Assembly (NCBI RefSeq): GCF_030363035.1
Contig: NZ_JAUCMN010000002.1
Span: 62,001 to 126,000 of the forward strand
Direction: 5' to 3'
From: Curtobacterium caseinilyticum
GTDB taxonomy: Bacteria; Actinomycetota; Actinomycetes; Actinomycetales; Microbacteriaceae
Length of the DNA stretch: 64,000 nt
This document shows, piece after piece, positions 25,192 through 33,620 of this stretch (position 1 is its first letter; each line of letters begins with the position of its first letter). Below the pieces are notes generated by a model. The model was not told the DNA's origin and searched no databases. It saw only the letters and a list, made by a program, of their open reading frames with translations. A program made the translations under genes and the position numbers.

Positions 25192-26126
25192 CCGACGCGG
25201 CCGACGCGTCGCACGTCCGGGCCCGGGGCGAGGGATCGTCCGGCGGCTCGAAGCGCGACCTGAGCTACCCGCCCCTGCCGCAGGCGCTCGTCGTGCCCGT
25301 GTACGACAACCACACGCACATGGAGATCGCCGATGGTGTCGGCGAGGGCGGCGACGGTCCGCTCGACTACCGGGAGCACCTCGACCGCGCGTCGAGCGTC
25401 GGCGTCCGCGGTGTCGTGCAGGTCGGCACCGACCTGGCGACGTCGGAGTGGTCGGCGCAGATCGCCGCTCGGGAACCCCGCGTGCTGGCCGCGGTCGCGC
25501 TGCACCCGAACGAGGCGCCCGTGCTCGACGAGCAGGGGCTCCTCGACGAGCACCTCGCCGGCATCGAGCGGCTGGCGGCGCTGCCCCGCGTCCGGGCGAT
25601 CGGCGAGACCGGGCTCGACTTCTTCCGCACCGGCGAGGACGGCCGCGCGGCCCAGGTCCGCTCGTTCGAGGAGCACATCCGCATCGCGAAGGAGCACGAC
25701 CTCGCACTGACGATCCACGACCGTGACGCGCACGACGCCGTGGTCGAGGTCCTCGACCGCGTCGGCGCTCCGGAGCGGACGGTGTTCCACTGCTTCTCCG
25801 GCGGGCCGGACCTCGCCCGGCTCTGCGCCGAGCGCGGGTGGTACATGTCGTTCGCCGGTACCGTGACGTTCAAGAACGCCGAGCCCCTGCGCGAGGCACT
25901 GCGGGTCGCTCCGCGCCACCTCGTCATGATCGAGACCGACGCACCGTTCCTCACGCCGACGCCGTACCGGGGTCGGCCGAACGCGCCGTACCTCGTCCCG
26001 CTCACGCTGCGGTCGATGGCCGAGACCCTGGGCACCGACGCCTCGATGCTCGCGGCGCAGATCGCCTCGACCACCGAGCTCGTCTACGGCGCGTGGGACG
26101 CCGAGCCGGTCACGGTGGACCAGTAG
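25188..26126 (+). CDS. TatD-family metal-dependent hydrolase
   Basis: 312 aa TatD-type DNase/hydrolase, a TIM barrel binding two metals. Ligands visible: His42 and His44 (NHTHME), the glutamate of GETGLDFF, His in TIHDRDAHD, His in FHCFSG and Asp in ETDAPFL. TatD proteins have 3'-5' exonuclease activity in E. coli. This one has about 36 extra N-terminal residues before the barrel. Starts within the metG stop (GTGA) and ends 2 nt before rsmA. The metG-tatD-rsmA order is conserved in many actinobacteria. Confidence 0.93.
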   Translation: MTDAADASHVRARGEGSSGGSKRDLSYPPLPQALVVPVYDNHTHMEIADGVGEGGDGPLDYREHLDRASSVGVRGVVQVGTDLATSEWSAQIAAREPRVLAAVALHPNEAPVLDEQGLLDEHLAGIERLAALPRVRAIGETGLDFFRTGEDGRAAQVRSFEEHIRIAKEHDLALTIHDRDAHDAVVEVLDRVGAPERTVFHCFSGGPDLARLCAERGWYMSFAGTVTFKNAEPLREALRVAPRHLVMIETDAPFLTPTPYRGRPNAPYLVPLTLRSMAETLGTDASMLAAQIASTTELVYGAWDAEPVTVDQ

Positions 26127-26128
26127 TC

Positions 26129-26977
26129 GTGGGCGCACTGCTCGGCCCGGCGGAGATCCGGGACCTCGCGGCGAAGCTCGACGTCACCCCGACGAAGAAG
26201 CTCGGCCAGAACTTCGTGCACGACGCCAACACGGTCCGTCGCATCGTCACGGCCGGCCGGGTCACGTCCGACTCGCGCGTGCTCGAGATCGGTCCCGGCC
26301 TCGGCTCGCTCACCCTCGGACTGACCGAGACCGGCGCATCCGTGACCGCGGTCGAGATCGACGGTCGGCTCGCGGCGCAGCTGCCCGCGACCGTCGCGGC
26401 GATGCAGCCCGAGGCGCGGCTGCAGGTCGTACACCAGGACGCGCTCGCCGTCACCGCGGACGAGTTGCCCGAGGCCCCGACGCACGTCGTGGCGAACCTG
26501 CCGTACAACGTCTCCGTCCCCGTGCTCCTGCACCTGCTCGCGACCTTCCCGACGATCGAGCGCGTGCTCGTGATGGTGCAGGCCGAGGTCGGCTACCGCA
26601 TCGCCGCCGGGCCGGGCAGCAAGGTCTACGGCGCGCCCAGCGTCAAGGCCGCCTGGTACGGCTCGTGGTCGACCGCGGGGCAGATCAGCCGCCAGGTCTT
26701 CTGGCCGGTGCCGAACGTCGACAGTGTGCTCGTGGGCTTCGACCGACGAGAGCGCCCGGGTGACGAGGCCCTGCGGGAACAGGTGTTCGCGCTCGTCGAC
26801 GGTGCCTTCCAGCAGCGCCGGAAGATGCTCCGGCAGAGCCTGTCCGGTGTGCTCGGGTCCAGCGCCCGTGCGTCGGAGCTGCTGACCGCCGCCGGTCTCG
26901 ACCCGACCGCCCGGGGCGAGGCGCTGTCGCCGGACGACTTCGTCCAGCTCGGACGGACGGTCCTCGCCGCCGGCTGA
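26129..26977 (+). CDS. rsmA: 16S rRNA dimethyladenosine transferase RsmA (KsgA)
   Basis: 282 aa. Dimethylates A1518 and A1519 of 16S rRNA. SAM-binding and target motifs are intact: KKLGQNFVHD (20-29), EIGPGLGSLT (about 53-62), AVEIDGRLA, and the catalytic NLPYNVSVPV (about 127-136). GTG start at 26129 is 2 nt after the tatD stop, so it belongs to the metG-tatD-rsmA operon. In related genomes ispE usually follows directly; here it is 6.6 kb away beyond a set of accessory genes. Confidence 0.96.
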   Translation: MGALLGPAEIRDLAAKLDVTPTKKLGQNFVHDANTVRRIVTAGRVTSDSRVLEIGPGLGSLTLGLTETGASVTAVEIDGRLAAQLPATVAAMQPEARLQVVHQDALAVTADELPEAPTHVVANLPYNVSVPVLLHLLATFPTIERVLVMVQAEVGYRIAAGPGSKVYGAPSVKAAWYGSWSTAGQISRQVFWPVPNVDSVLVGFDRRERPGDEALREQVFALVDGAFQQRRKMLRQSLSGVLGSSARASELLTAAGLDPTARGEALSPDDFVQLGRTVLAAG

Positions 26978-27269
26978 CGGTGCGCCTGCGGGACACGAAG
27001 TGTTGGGCGTTGCGGCACGGCGCGATCGTCGGACGATCACGATCGTTCGACGCTGAGGCGGGCACGCAGGCAATCGGCCGCAGCCGCGTGCTCCGGCAGA
27101 GCCTCGCCGTCGACATGAGCTTCGTGGCGAGTTGCCTGGGTCGATCCAGCCACACTTCCCCGCTTCGTCCGGGATCGCGTCCGTCCTCGCTGCACGTTCA
27201 TCGGCCGTCGTGCGGACGTGCCGCCTTCTGGGGATCGGTCGGCCGCCCAGGGAGCCCTAGGCTGACCGT
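26978..27269. other. Intergenic region downstream of rsmA
   Basis: 292 bp without a credible gene. It holds a short inverted repeat GATCGTC-G-GACGATC at 27024-27038 and, at its right end, the TAGGCT element of the next gene. No family palindrome or terminator with a T-run is seen, and the readings across it lack recognisable protein features. It marks the left boundary of the block separating rsmA from ispE. Confidence 0.6.
27258..27263 (+). promoter_or_regulatory. -10-like TAGGCT before small membrane protein gene
   Basis: TAGGCT ends 6 nt before the GTG at 27270; leaderless arrangement. Confidence 0.5.
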
Positions 27270-27692
27270 GTGCACGCTCCGACCTCCCGCCTCGCCCTGG
27301 CGATCACGCTCCTCGTCCTTGCGGGCGGTGCGCTCGTCGTGGTCTTCGCCGTCGTCGCCCTCGTCCGTGACGCCGGCGACGATGCCGCCTGGGCAGCCGC
27401 ACTGTTCGGAGCAGGCCTGGCAGCGTGGGGACTCTGGTTCAACCAGCTCGCGGACGCGGACGAGGGCCGGGCGTCCACCGGGGATGAGCCGCGAGCCGCG
27501 AGGAGCTCCATCGGGACCCTCGCGATGGTCGCTGTCCTGGCCGGAGGTGCCTTCTGGGTGCTCCGTGGACCGCTGGACCGGACGCTGGCCGAGTCGCTCC
27601 TCGTGACCGCCATCGTGCTGGGGCTCTGGGCACTGAACCGGGGTCTCGACGCTCGGATCCGGCGTCGGCGCGCCGCCGGCGAGGTCGACTGA
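27270..27692 (+). CDS. Small four-helix membrane protein, unknown function
   Basis: 140 aa. Four hydrophobic segments at about 8-32, 40-58, 83-100 and 105-122, a polar loop rich in D/E/R/A between helices 2 and 3, and a basic C-terminus (RIRRRRAAGEVD). I do not recognise a family. GTG start at 27270 is supported by TAGGCT 6 nt upstream. It stands alone at the left end of the accessory block and is followed by a strong hairpin shared with the convergent SDR gene. Confidence 0.65.
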   Translation: MHAPTSRLALAITLLVLAGGALVVVFAVVALVRDAGDDAAWAAALFGAGLAAWGLWFNQLADADEGRASTGDEPRAARSSIGTLAMVAVLAGGAFWVLRGPLDRTLAESLLVTAIVLGLWALNRGLDARIRRRRAAGEVD

Positions 27693-27773
27693 CGGAGCAG
27701 CATGCTCCCGCTCGCCCCGACTACGGTCTGGCAGTCGACATGCACACGAGCTCGCCGTCGCCGTCGCTGAGCT

Positions 27774-27821
27774 GCGGGAGCGCGTCGAGCGGGGGACTTC
27801 CCCTGCTCGACGCGCTCCCGC
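27774..27821. terminator. Hairpin between convergent genes
   Basis: GCGGGAGCGCGTCGAGC and its complement GCTCGACGCGCTCCCGC form a 17-bp stem around a G/C-rich loop, between the small membrane protein gene and the SDR gene. Likely bidirectional terminator; no T-run. Sequence differs from the repeated palindrome families. Confidence 0.65.
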
Positions 27822-27835
27822 CCGTGGTGCACGGC

Positions 27836-28576
27836 TCAGTGGCCGCGGCCGGCCATCGCCTCGAGGATCTGCTGGTGCGTCCCGTCACGCTCGGCCCAGC
27901 GCAGCGGCTGCACGTTCTGCACGAGGATCTCGGGCGCGGCACCGGACCCGAGCAGGCCCATCACCTCGTCGGTGAACTCGTCGAGGGGCATCCCGCCGAA
28001 GTCCGCCCCGCCCATCAGGTCCGTCTGCACGGCCGGCGGCGCGAGTTCCAGCACCTCCACCGAGCTGCCGACGAGCTGCTGCCGGAGCGCCTGCGTGTAG
28101 GAGTGCACGGCCGCCTTCGTGGCGCTGTAGGTCGGGGTGGCGGTGAGCGGCACGAAGGCCAGCCCGGACGACACCGTGATGAGCGTGGCCGCGGGGCGCG
28201 CGAGCAGGTGCGGCAGGAACGCGTCGATCAGGCGGATCGTGCCGACCAGGTTCGTCTGGACGGTCTCGAGTGCGTCATCGATGTGACCGGGATCGCGGAG
28301 GTCCTCGTTCCGCATGATCCCCGACATCGTCACGACCGCGTCGAGCGACGGGAAGCGGTCGACCACGTCGGCTGCGGCAGAGGCGATCGAGTCCGCGTCG
28401 GCGACGTCGATCGCCACGGTGCCGAAGCCGTGCTCGGCGGCGAGGGCGTCCAGACGGTCCTGGCGTCGGCCGCCGATCACGACGGTGCTGCCCGCGGCCT
28501 GCAGCCGCTGGGCGAGGGCGAGCCCGAGGCCCGATGTGGCGCCGGAGATGAAGACGGTGCTGTTCGTGGTGTCCAT
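27836..28576 (-). CDS. Short-chain dehydrogenase/reductase
   Basis: 246 aa classical SDR. Cofactor loop SGATSGLGLAL (about 10-20), RR pair after beta-2 (GGRRQDRLDAL) suggesting NADP(H) preference, DVADADS, catalytic Ser (TVSSG), and YSATK with the active-site Tyr and Lys (near 149-153). C-terminal half PPAVQTDLMGG is typical of DltE/YdfG-like members. Substrate unknown. Divergent from an MmyB-type regulator only 101 bp away, an arrangement frequent in actinobacteria, suggesting that the regulator controls this gene. Confidence 0.9.
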   Translation of the reverse strand: MDTTNSTVFISGATSGLGLALAQRLQAAGSTVVIGGRRQDRLDALAAEHGFGTVAIDVADADSIASAAADVVDRFPSLDAVVTMSGIMRNEDLRDPGHIDDALETVQTNLVGTIRLIDAFLPHLLARPAATLITVSSGLAFVPLTATPTYSATKAAVHSYTQALRQQLVGSSVEVLELAPPAVQTDLMGGADFGGMPLDEFTDEVMGLLGSGAAPEILVQNVQPLRWAERDGTHQQILEAMAGRGH

Positions 28577-28677
28577 GGCGTCCACGATGCTCCCGTGGCG
28601 TCCCGGCCACCAGGACGCGTGCATCGGGGGACCGCCGATCCCTGGCTCGCGTGAGCGGTACGCGGCACGATGGGGGC

Positions 28678-29535
28678 ATGGACCGACCTGCCCTCGCCGA
28701 CTTCCTGCGCCGCCGCCGCGAGTTGCTGCGTCCGGAGGACGTCGGCCTCGGCGCCGGCGCTCGCAGGCGGACGCCGGGCCTCCGGCGCGAGGAGGTCGCC
28801 GCGCTCGCCGGGATGAGCGTCGACTACTACACGCGGCTCGAGCAGCAGCGTGGACCCCAGCCGTCCGAGCAGATGGTCGCAGCGATCGCGCGGGCGCTCC
28901 GGTGCAGCCTCGACGAACGCGACCACCTGTTCCACCTCGCCGGGCACACCGCCCCGGTCCGGATGCACCGCGCCGACCACGTCGACCCGGCGATCCTGCG
29001 CGTGCTCGACCGGCTCGAGGACACCCCGGCCATCGTGGTGAGCCACCTCGGCGAGACCCTCGTGGAGAACCGGCTCGCCCGTGCGCTGCTGGGGGGATCC
29101 GTCGACCTGCCGGGGAACGAGCGCTACCAGGCCTGGCGGTGGTTCGTGACCGGCACCGAGCTGGCGAAGTACGCGCCGGAACAGCACGAGCGGCTCGCCC
29201 GGGTGGTGGTCGCATCGCTCCGGGCGGCCGTGGGCCTGGCGGGGCCGAAGGACCGCCGGGCGACCGAGCTCGTCACCGAGCTGCAACGCCGCAGCCCGGC
29301 CTTCCGCGAGATCTGGGAGCGGCACGAGGTCGCGACCCGCTGGTCGGACAACAAGACGATCGTGCAGCCCGAACTCGGACGGATCACCGTCGACTGCCAG
29401 GTGCTGCACACGGACGACCAGACGCAGGCACTCCTGCTCTTCACCGCGCCGCCCGGCAGCGAGGACGCACAGAAGCTCGAGCTGCTCGGCGTCGTCGGCA
29501 CGCAGCAGTTCGGCGCGGACAGCGTCGCGCGCTGA
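28678..29535 (+). CDS. HTH regulator with MmyB-like ligand-binding domain
   Basis: 285 aa. N-terminal Cro/CI-type helix-turn-helix (FLRRRRELLRPEDV, then GLRREEVAALAGMSVDYYTRLEQQRG, about 9-58) followed by the MmyB-like PAS-fold domain (about 105-275) with the conserved NRLARALLG, RWFVT and WERHEV segments. Such regulators often bind fatty-acid-like ligands and control a divergent oxidoreductase gene, here the SDR. ATG 28678 is preceded by GGGGG at 3-7 nt and CACGAT 6 nt upstream. Confidence 0.9.
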   Translation: MDRPALADFLRRRRELLRPEDVGLGAGARRRTPGLRREEVAALAGMSVDYYTRLEQQRGPQPSEQMVAAIARALRCSLDERDHLFHLAGHTAPVRMHRADHVDPAILRVLDRLEDTPAIVVSHLGETLVENRLARALLGGSVDLPGNERYQAWRWFVTGTELAKYAPEQHERLARVVVASLRAAVGLAGPKDRRATELVTELQRRSPAFREIWERHEVATRWSDNKTIVQPELGRITVDCQVLHTDDQTQALLLFTAPPGSEDAQKLELLGVVGTQQFGADSVAR

Positions 29536-29538
29536 TCC

Positions 29539-30039
29539 TCAGTCGACCGACGCGCCCCGGGCCCGCAGCGCCTCGACGACGACCTCGGGGTCGTTGCACC
29601 GGAACCGCAGCGACCGTGCCCCGGCGACCTCGACCTGCACGCCCGGTCCACCGTCGAGCAGCACGGCGGTCCCGCCCGGCACGAGCCGGATGCCCCACCC
29701 GCCCGAGTTCGCGCCGGTCATCTGGACGACGGTCGCCGAGGTGATCTGCGTGGGCGCAATCCGGCGTCGGTACCAGAGCGGGCGCACGCGCACCTCGAGC
29801 ACCTGGTCGACGCGGACCTGGATGCGCATCAGAGCGGTCCCGACGCCGACCGCGAGGGTGAGGGCGAGCGTCACGACGAGGACGCCCACGTCGGAGGCCG
29901 ACGGCGGCCACTCCTGCCACCCCGAGGGCGCCGCGACGACGAGCGCCGCGATCGCCAGGACGAGCCCGACGGTGGACAGGCCGATGACGATCATGAAACG
30001 TCCGGATCGGACGGTCTCCTGGTGGACGTCGTCGTGCAT
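29539..30039 (-). CDS. Membrane-anchored protein of unknown function
   Basis: 166 aa. Two membrane helices (about 15-35 and 49-70) in the first half, then a soluble C-terminal part of about 95 residues resembling a small beta-sandwich or PH-like domain (RVDQVLEVRVRPLWYRRR, then TSATVVQM, GGWGIRLVPGGTAVLL, VEVAGARSLRF). ATG 30039 has GGAGGG 1-6 nt upstream. It is convergent with the MmyB-type gene with only 3 nt between stops, and divergent from the ATP-grasp gene. Function not recognised. Confidence 0.7.
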   Translation of the reverse strand: MHDDVHQETVRSGRFMIVIGLSTVGLVLAIAALVVAAPSGWQEWPPSASDVGVLVVTLALTLAVGVGTALMRIQVRVDQVLEVRVRPLWYRRRIAPTQITSATVVQMTGANSGGWGIRLVPGGTAVLLDGGPGVQVEVAGARSLRFRCNDPEVVVEALRARGASVD

Positions 30040-30142
30040 GCCCTCCACCCTCGCACAGACCACCAGCGCGCTCGACCCTGCCCCCGGGGGCACCGAGCGC
30101 AACCCCGCGTCACACACCTGGCACGCCCAGGCTCGGCGTGCC

Positions 30143-30148
30143 TAGGGT
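30143..30148 (+). promoter_or_regulatory. -10-like TAGGGT before the ATP-grasp gene
   Basis: TAGGGT ends 6 nt before the GTG at 30155; leaderless arrangement. Likely promoter for the ATP-grasp gene and possibly the two downstream genes. Confidence 0.5.
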
Positions 30149-30154
30149 GGCCCG

Positions 30155-31177
30155 GTGACAACTCAGCGCGTGTACGTCATCCACGAGAACCCCGAGTGGT
30201 TCCCGCCGTTCGCCGCTGCCTTCGAGGCGGAGGGCGTCCCGGTCGAGGAACTCCTGCTCACCGACGGTGGCGCCCTGGGCAGCATCGACCTGACCGCCGA
30301 GCCCGCTCCCGGCGTCTACTGGTCGCGCATGTCCGCCTCGAGCCACACCCGCGGCAACGAGCACAGCAAGGAGTACGCCCGCGCGCTGCTCGGCTGGCTC
30401 GAGCGCGCTGGCCGCACGGTCGTGAACGGCAGCCACGTGCTCGAACTCGAGGTGTCGAAGGTCGCCCAGCACGGGCTGCTCCGCGACGCTGGGTTCGACG
30501 TGCCACGGACGACCGCGGTCTTCGGGTCGGCGTCGCTCAAGGCCGCCGCGCGCACCTTCACCGACGGGCAGGACGTCCCCTTCATCACGAAGCACAACCA
30601 GGGCGGCAAGGGCCTCGGCGTCCGTCGCTTCGACACCCTCGCCGAGTTCGACGCGTACGTCGACGGCCCCGAGTTCGAGGCCCCGGTCGACGGCATCACC
30701 CTGCTGCAGGAGCTGCTCACCGCTCGCGAGCCGTTCATCACCCGCGCCGAGTTCGTCGGCGGCGAGTTCGTCTACGCCGTCCGCGTCGACACGAGCGCCG
30801 GCAGCTTCGAGCTCTGCCCGGCGGACGCGTGCGAGGTCCCGCAGGTCATCGCCGGAGCCGTCTGCGACGTGCCCGGTACCGAGACACCGGGCGCACCGGC
30901 GGCGTTCAGCATCCGCGACGAGGTCACCGCCGAGCACCCGCTCGTGCAGCAGCTCCGGACGTTCCTCGCCGACCAGCGCATCCAGGTCGCCGGGGTCGAG
31001 TTCATGGAGACCACGGACGGCCGCACGGTCGTCTACGACGTGAACACGAACACGAACTACAACCCCGCCGTCGAGGCGGTCGCGCCGGTCTCCGGCCCGC
31101 GCGCGATCGCGCGCTTCACCGGCGCGCTCCTCGAGCGCGAGTACGCAGCGTCCGCCGCAGCGGCGACCACGGCCTGA
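30155..31177 (+). CDS. ATP-grasp ligase (RimK-like)
   Basis: 340 aa. ATP-grasp enzymes join a carboxylate to an amine or thiol through an acyl phosphate. N-terminal pre-ATP-grasp domain (1-100) includes YWSRMSASSHTRGNEHSKEYA; the ATP-binding core has FITKHNQGGKGLGVRRF (about 142-158), LLQELL (about 187-192), and the metal-binding end GVEFMETTDGRTVVYDVNTNTNYN (about 271-294). It is most like the RimK/alpha-amino-acid ligase group, but I cannot name the substrate. An FMN monooxygenase and an O-acetylhomoserine sulfhydrylase follow on the same strand, hinting at sulfur-compound handling. Confidence 0.8.
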   Translation: MTTQRVYVIHENPEWFPPFAAAFEAEGVPVEELLLTDGGALGSIDLTAEPAPGVYWSRMSASSHTRGNEHSKEYARALLGWLERAGRTVVNGSHVLELEVSKVAQHGLLRDAGFDVPRTTAVFGSASLKAAARTFTDGQDVPFITKHNQGGKGLGVRRFDTLAEFDAYVDGPEFEAPVDGITLLQELLTAREPFITRAEFVGGEFVYAVRVDTSAGSFELCPADACEVPQVIAGAVCDVPGTETPGAPAAFSIRDEVTAEHPLVQQLRTFLADQRIQVAGVEFMETTDGRTVVYDVNTNTNYNPAVEAVAPVSGPRAIARFTGALLEREYAASAAAATTA

Positions 31178-31193
31178 GACGACACCACCCACC

Positions 31194-31241
31194 GGCCTGG
31201 AGGCTCGTGGCGGGCCCGCCCGCGCCTCCAGACCGTCACGA
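31194..31241. repeat. Imperfect CTGGAGGC palindrome
   Basis: CTGGAGGCTCGTGGCGGGC followed by GCCCGCGCCTCCAG-like complement, between the ATP-grasp and monooxygenase genes. It resembles the variant near 23505 more than the GGACGGGAGGC form. It may attenuate read-through into the monooxygenase gene. Confidence 0.6.
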
Positions 31242-31260
31242 CCCACCTGAGGAACCACAC

Positions 31261-32307
31261 GTGCGATTCGGATACTGGACCCCGCTCTTCGGCGGCTGGC
31301 TGCGCAACGTCGAGGACGAGGACATGCCCGTCACCTTCGACTACGTGAAGCGGCTCGCACAGCGAGCCGAACGGATCGGCTTCGACCTGACGCTCGTCCC
31401 GGAGCTCAACCTCAACGACATCAAGGGCACGGCGGCGCCGAGCCTCGAGGCGTGGTCGCTCGCGGCCGCGCTGGCGGCGACGACCGAGCGCCTCGAGATC
31501 ATGGCGGCCATGCGGCCCGGCTACCACCTGCCGGCCGTGACGGCGAAGCAGGCGGCGACCATCGACGAGATCTCGTGTGGGCGTTTCACCTTCAACGTGG
31601 TGAGCGCCTGGTGGGCGGAGGAGGCGCGCCAGTACGGCGGGATCTTCTCGGAGCACGACGACCGCTACGCGCGGACCGAGGAGTTCGTCGCGATCCTCAA
31701 GGGGCTGTGGGCGGAGACGCCGTTCTCGTTCACGGGTGACTACTACGACGTGCAGAACACGCACCTCGAGCCGAAGCCGCGGGTGACGCCGCGCATCTAC
31801 GCGGGTGGCGAGAGCGAGGCGGGCAAGAGCTCGATCACGCGGTTCGCCGACGCGTACCTGACGCACGGCGGCACGGTGGACGAGCTCCGCACGAAGATCG
31901 ACGAGATGAAGCGCCGCCGCGAGGACGCCGGTGCGGCCCCGTTCGAGGCGTTCGGGATGGCCGCCTACGTGATCGTCCGCGAGACCGAGGAGGAGGCGCA
32001 GGCCGAACTGGCGCGCATCACCGACGTGCAGCACGGGAAGGCGTACGAGTCGTACCAGGACTTCATCTCGAAGTCGCAGCTCGAGCACGTCCCGTCCCTC
32101 GAGGACTACTCCGTGTCGAACCGCGGCCTGCGCCCGGGCTTCGTGGGCACGCCGCAGCAGGTCGCGGACCGCATCCGCGAGTTCGAGGACGCCGGGGTCG
32201 ACACGCTCCTGCTCCAGTTCTCGCCGCAGGCCGAGGAGATGGAGCGCTTCGGCGAGGAGGTCATCCCGCTCGTGCGCTCGTCCGTCCCCGCCGAGCCGGT
32301 CGCCTGA
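31261..32307 (+). CDS. LLM-class FMN-dependent monooxygenase (SsuD/SfnG-like)
   Basis: 348 aa bacterial luciferase-like flavoprotein. Members of this branch use FMNH2 and oxygen to split C-S bonds of alkanesulfonates or sulfones. N-terminus MRFGYWTPLFGGWLRNVEDE, then RAERIGFDLTLVPELNLND, the flavin-site RFTFNVVSAWW (about 118-128) and the GTPQQVADRIREFEDAGVDTLLLQFSP ending are typical of the SsuD/SfnG group. GTG start at 31261 follows GAGGAA. The stop overlaps the start of metY (TGATG). Coupling to a sulfhydrylase supports a role in sulfur scavenging, which is inference. Confidence 0.88.
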   Translation: MRFGYWTPLFGGWLRNVEDEDMPVTFDYVKRLAQRAERIGFDLTLVPELNLNDIKGTAAPSLEAWSLAAALAATTERLEIMAAMRPGYHLPAVTAKQAATIDEISCGRFTFNVVSAWWAEEARQYGGIFSEHDDRYARTEEFVAILKGLWAETPFSFTGDYYDVQNTHLEPKPRVTPRIYAGGESEAGKSSITRFADAYLTHGGTVDELRTKIDEMKRRREDAGAAPFEAFGMAAYVIVRETEEEAQAELARITDVQHGKAYESYQDFISKSQLEHVPSLEDYSVSNRGLRPGFVGTPQQVADRIREFEDAGVDTLLLQFSPQAEEMERFGEEVIPLVRSSVPAEPVA

Positions 32308-33611
32308 TGGCCGCCGAGGACGACTGGGCCTTCGAGACCCGGCAGATCCGCGCGGGCTACAAGGCCGACCCGGGCTTCGGCGGCAACGTCCCGCCGATCG
32401 CGCAGACCGCCGCGTTCGTCTACCCGTCGGGCGAGGACGCCGCGGCGCGGTTCATGCTCGACGCGCCGGGGCACACCTACTCGCGCGTGAACAACCCGTC
32501 GGCGGCGGCGCTGGAGCGACGCATCGCGGACCTCGAGGGTGGCATCGGCGCACTCGCGCTGGCCTCCGGGCAGGCAGCGACGTCGTTGGCCGTGCTCGGC
32601 GTCGCCCGCGCAGGTGACCACGTCGTGTCGAGCGCCTCGCTGTACGGGGCGACCTACACCCTCTTCGCGTCGACGCTCCGCGACCTCGGCATCTCCTTCA
32701 CCTTCGTGCAGGACCCGACCGACCTGGACGAGTGGGCAGCGGCGGTCCGCCCGGAGACGCGCGCGTTCTTCGGGGAGTCGATCCCGAACCCGCGCGGCGA
32801 CGTGCTCGATTTCGCGGGCGTGGCGGGCGTCGCGCACGAGGCCGGGGTGCCGCTCATCGTCGACAACACCATCGCGACGCCGTACCTGGTCCGGCCGATC
32901 GAGCACGGCGCGGACATCGTCGTGCACTCGGCGACGAAGTACCTGGCCGGGCACGGCAGCACGATCGCCGGGCTCGTCGTCGACAGCGGGAACTTCGACT
33001 GGGCGGCGCACCCGGAGAAGTACCCGCAGCTGACGACCGTCGAGCAGTCCGGGTTCGCGGGGACGGCCTTCACCGAGAAGTTCGGGCGTCGGGCGTTCAT
33101 CCAGCGCACCCGGTCGAAGCTGTCCGCCGACCTCGGCCCGGCGATCGCACCGTTCAACGCCTTCCTCGTCCTGCAGGGCATCCAGACCCTGTCGCTCCGC
33201 ATGGACCGGCACGTGGCGAACGCCGCGACCGTGGCGACGTGGTTGGACGGCCACGACCAGGTGACCGGCGTGCACTACGCCGGGCTGCCGTCCTCGCCGT
33301 GGCACCACCTGCAGCAGCGCTACGTGCCGAAGGGGCCGTCCGCGGTGCTGGCGTTCGACCTGGCGGGCGGCGTCGAGGCCGGTCGCCGGTTCGTCGCGGC
33401 GCTCGAGCTCTTCGACCACGTGTCGAACATCGGTGACGTGCGCTCGCTCGTCGTCCACCCGGCGTCGACGACGCACGTGCAGATGACACCCGAGGAACGT
33501 GCCGCTGCCGGTGTCGGCGAGGGGCTCATCCGCCTGTCGATCGGCCTGGAACACGTCGACGACATCCTCGCCGACCTGGCCCGGGGGTTCGCGGCGGCCG
33601 CAGCGGGATAG
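32307..33611 (+). CDS. metY: O-acetylhomoserine sulfhydrylase (MetY)
   Basis: 434 aa PLP enzyme of the Cys/Met metabolism family, making homocysteine from O-acetylhomoserine and sulfide (or other thiols). ETRQIRAGY and TAAFVYPSGEDAAARF at the N-terminus, YSRVNNPSAAALERRIADLEGG, ASGQAAT, and the PLP lysine in HSATKYLAGHGS (about 208-219) are visible. Its length and NPRGDVLDFAGVA segment fit MetY rather than MetB. It starts in the stop of the monooxygenase gene. Its TAG stop is reused as part of the TAGGTT element for ispE. Confidence 0.93.
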   Translation: MAAEDDWAFETRQIRAGYKADPGFGGNVPPIAQTAAFVYPSGEDAAARFMLDAPGHTYSRVNNPSAAALERRIADLEGGIGALALASGQAATSLAVLGVARAGDHVVSSASLYGATYTLFASTLRDLGISFTFVQDPTDLDEWAAAVRPETRAFFGESIPNPRGDVLDFAGVAGVAHEAGVPLIVDNTIATPYLVRPIEHGADIVVHSATKYLAGHGSTIAGLVVDSGNFDWAAHPEKYPQLTTVEQSGFAGTAFTEKFGRRAFIQRTRSKLSADLGPAIAPFNAFLVLQGIQTLSLRMDRHVANAATVATWLDGHDQVTGVHYAGLPSSPWHHLQQRYVPKGPSAVLAFDLAGGVEAGRRFVAALELFDHVSNIGDVRSLVVHPASTTHVQMTPEERAAAGVGEGLIRLSIGLEHVDDILADLARGFAAAAAG

Positions 33612-33614
33612 GTT
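33609..33614 (+). promoter_or_regulatory. -10-like TAGGTT before ispE, built on the metY stop codon
   Basis: TAGGTT begins with the TAG stop of metY and ends 6 nt before the ispE ATG at 33621. It would let ispE be transcribed independently of the accessory operon. Confidence 0.55.
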
Positions 33615-33620
33615 GGGGGC

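Noticed and set aside
26980-27606. 208-codon plus-strand reading between rsmA and the small membrane protein gene
   Set aside because: Ser/Arg/Pro-rich out-of-frame product with no domain. The 140-aa frame starting at 27270 has membrane helices and a promoter-like element and is preferred.
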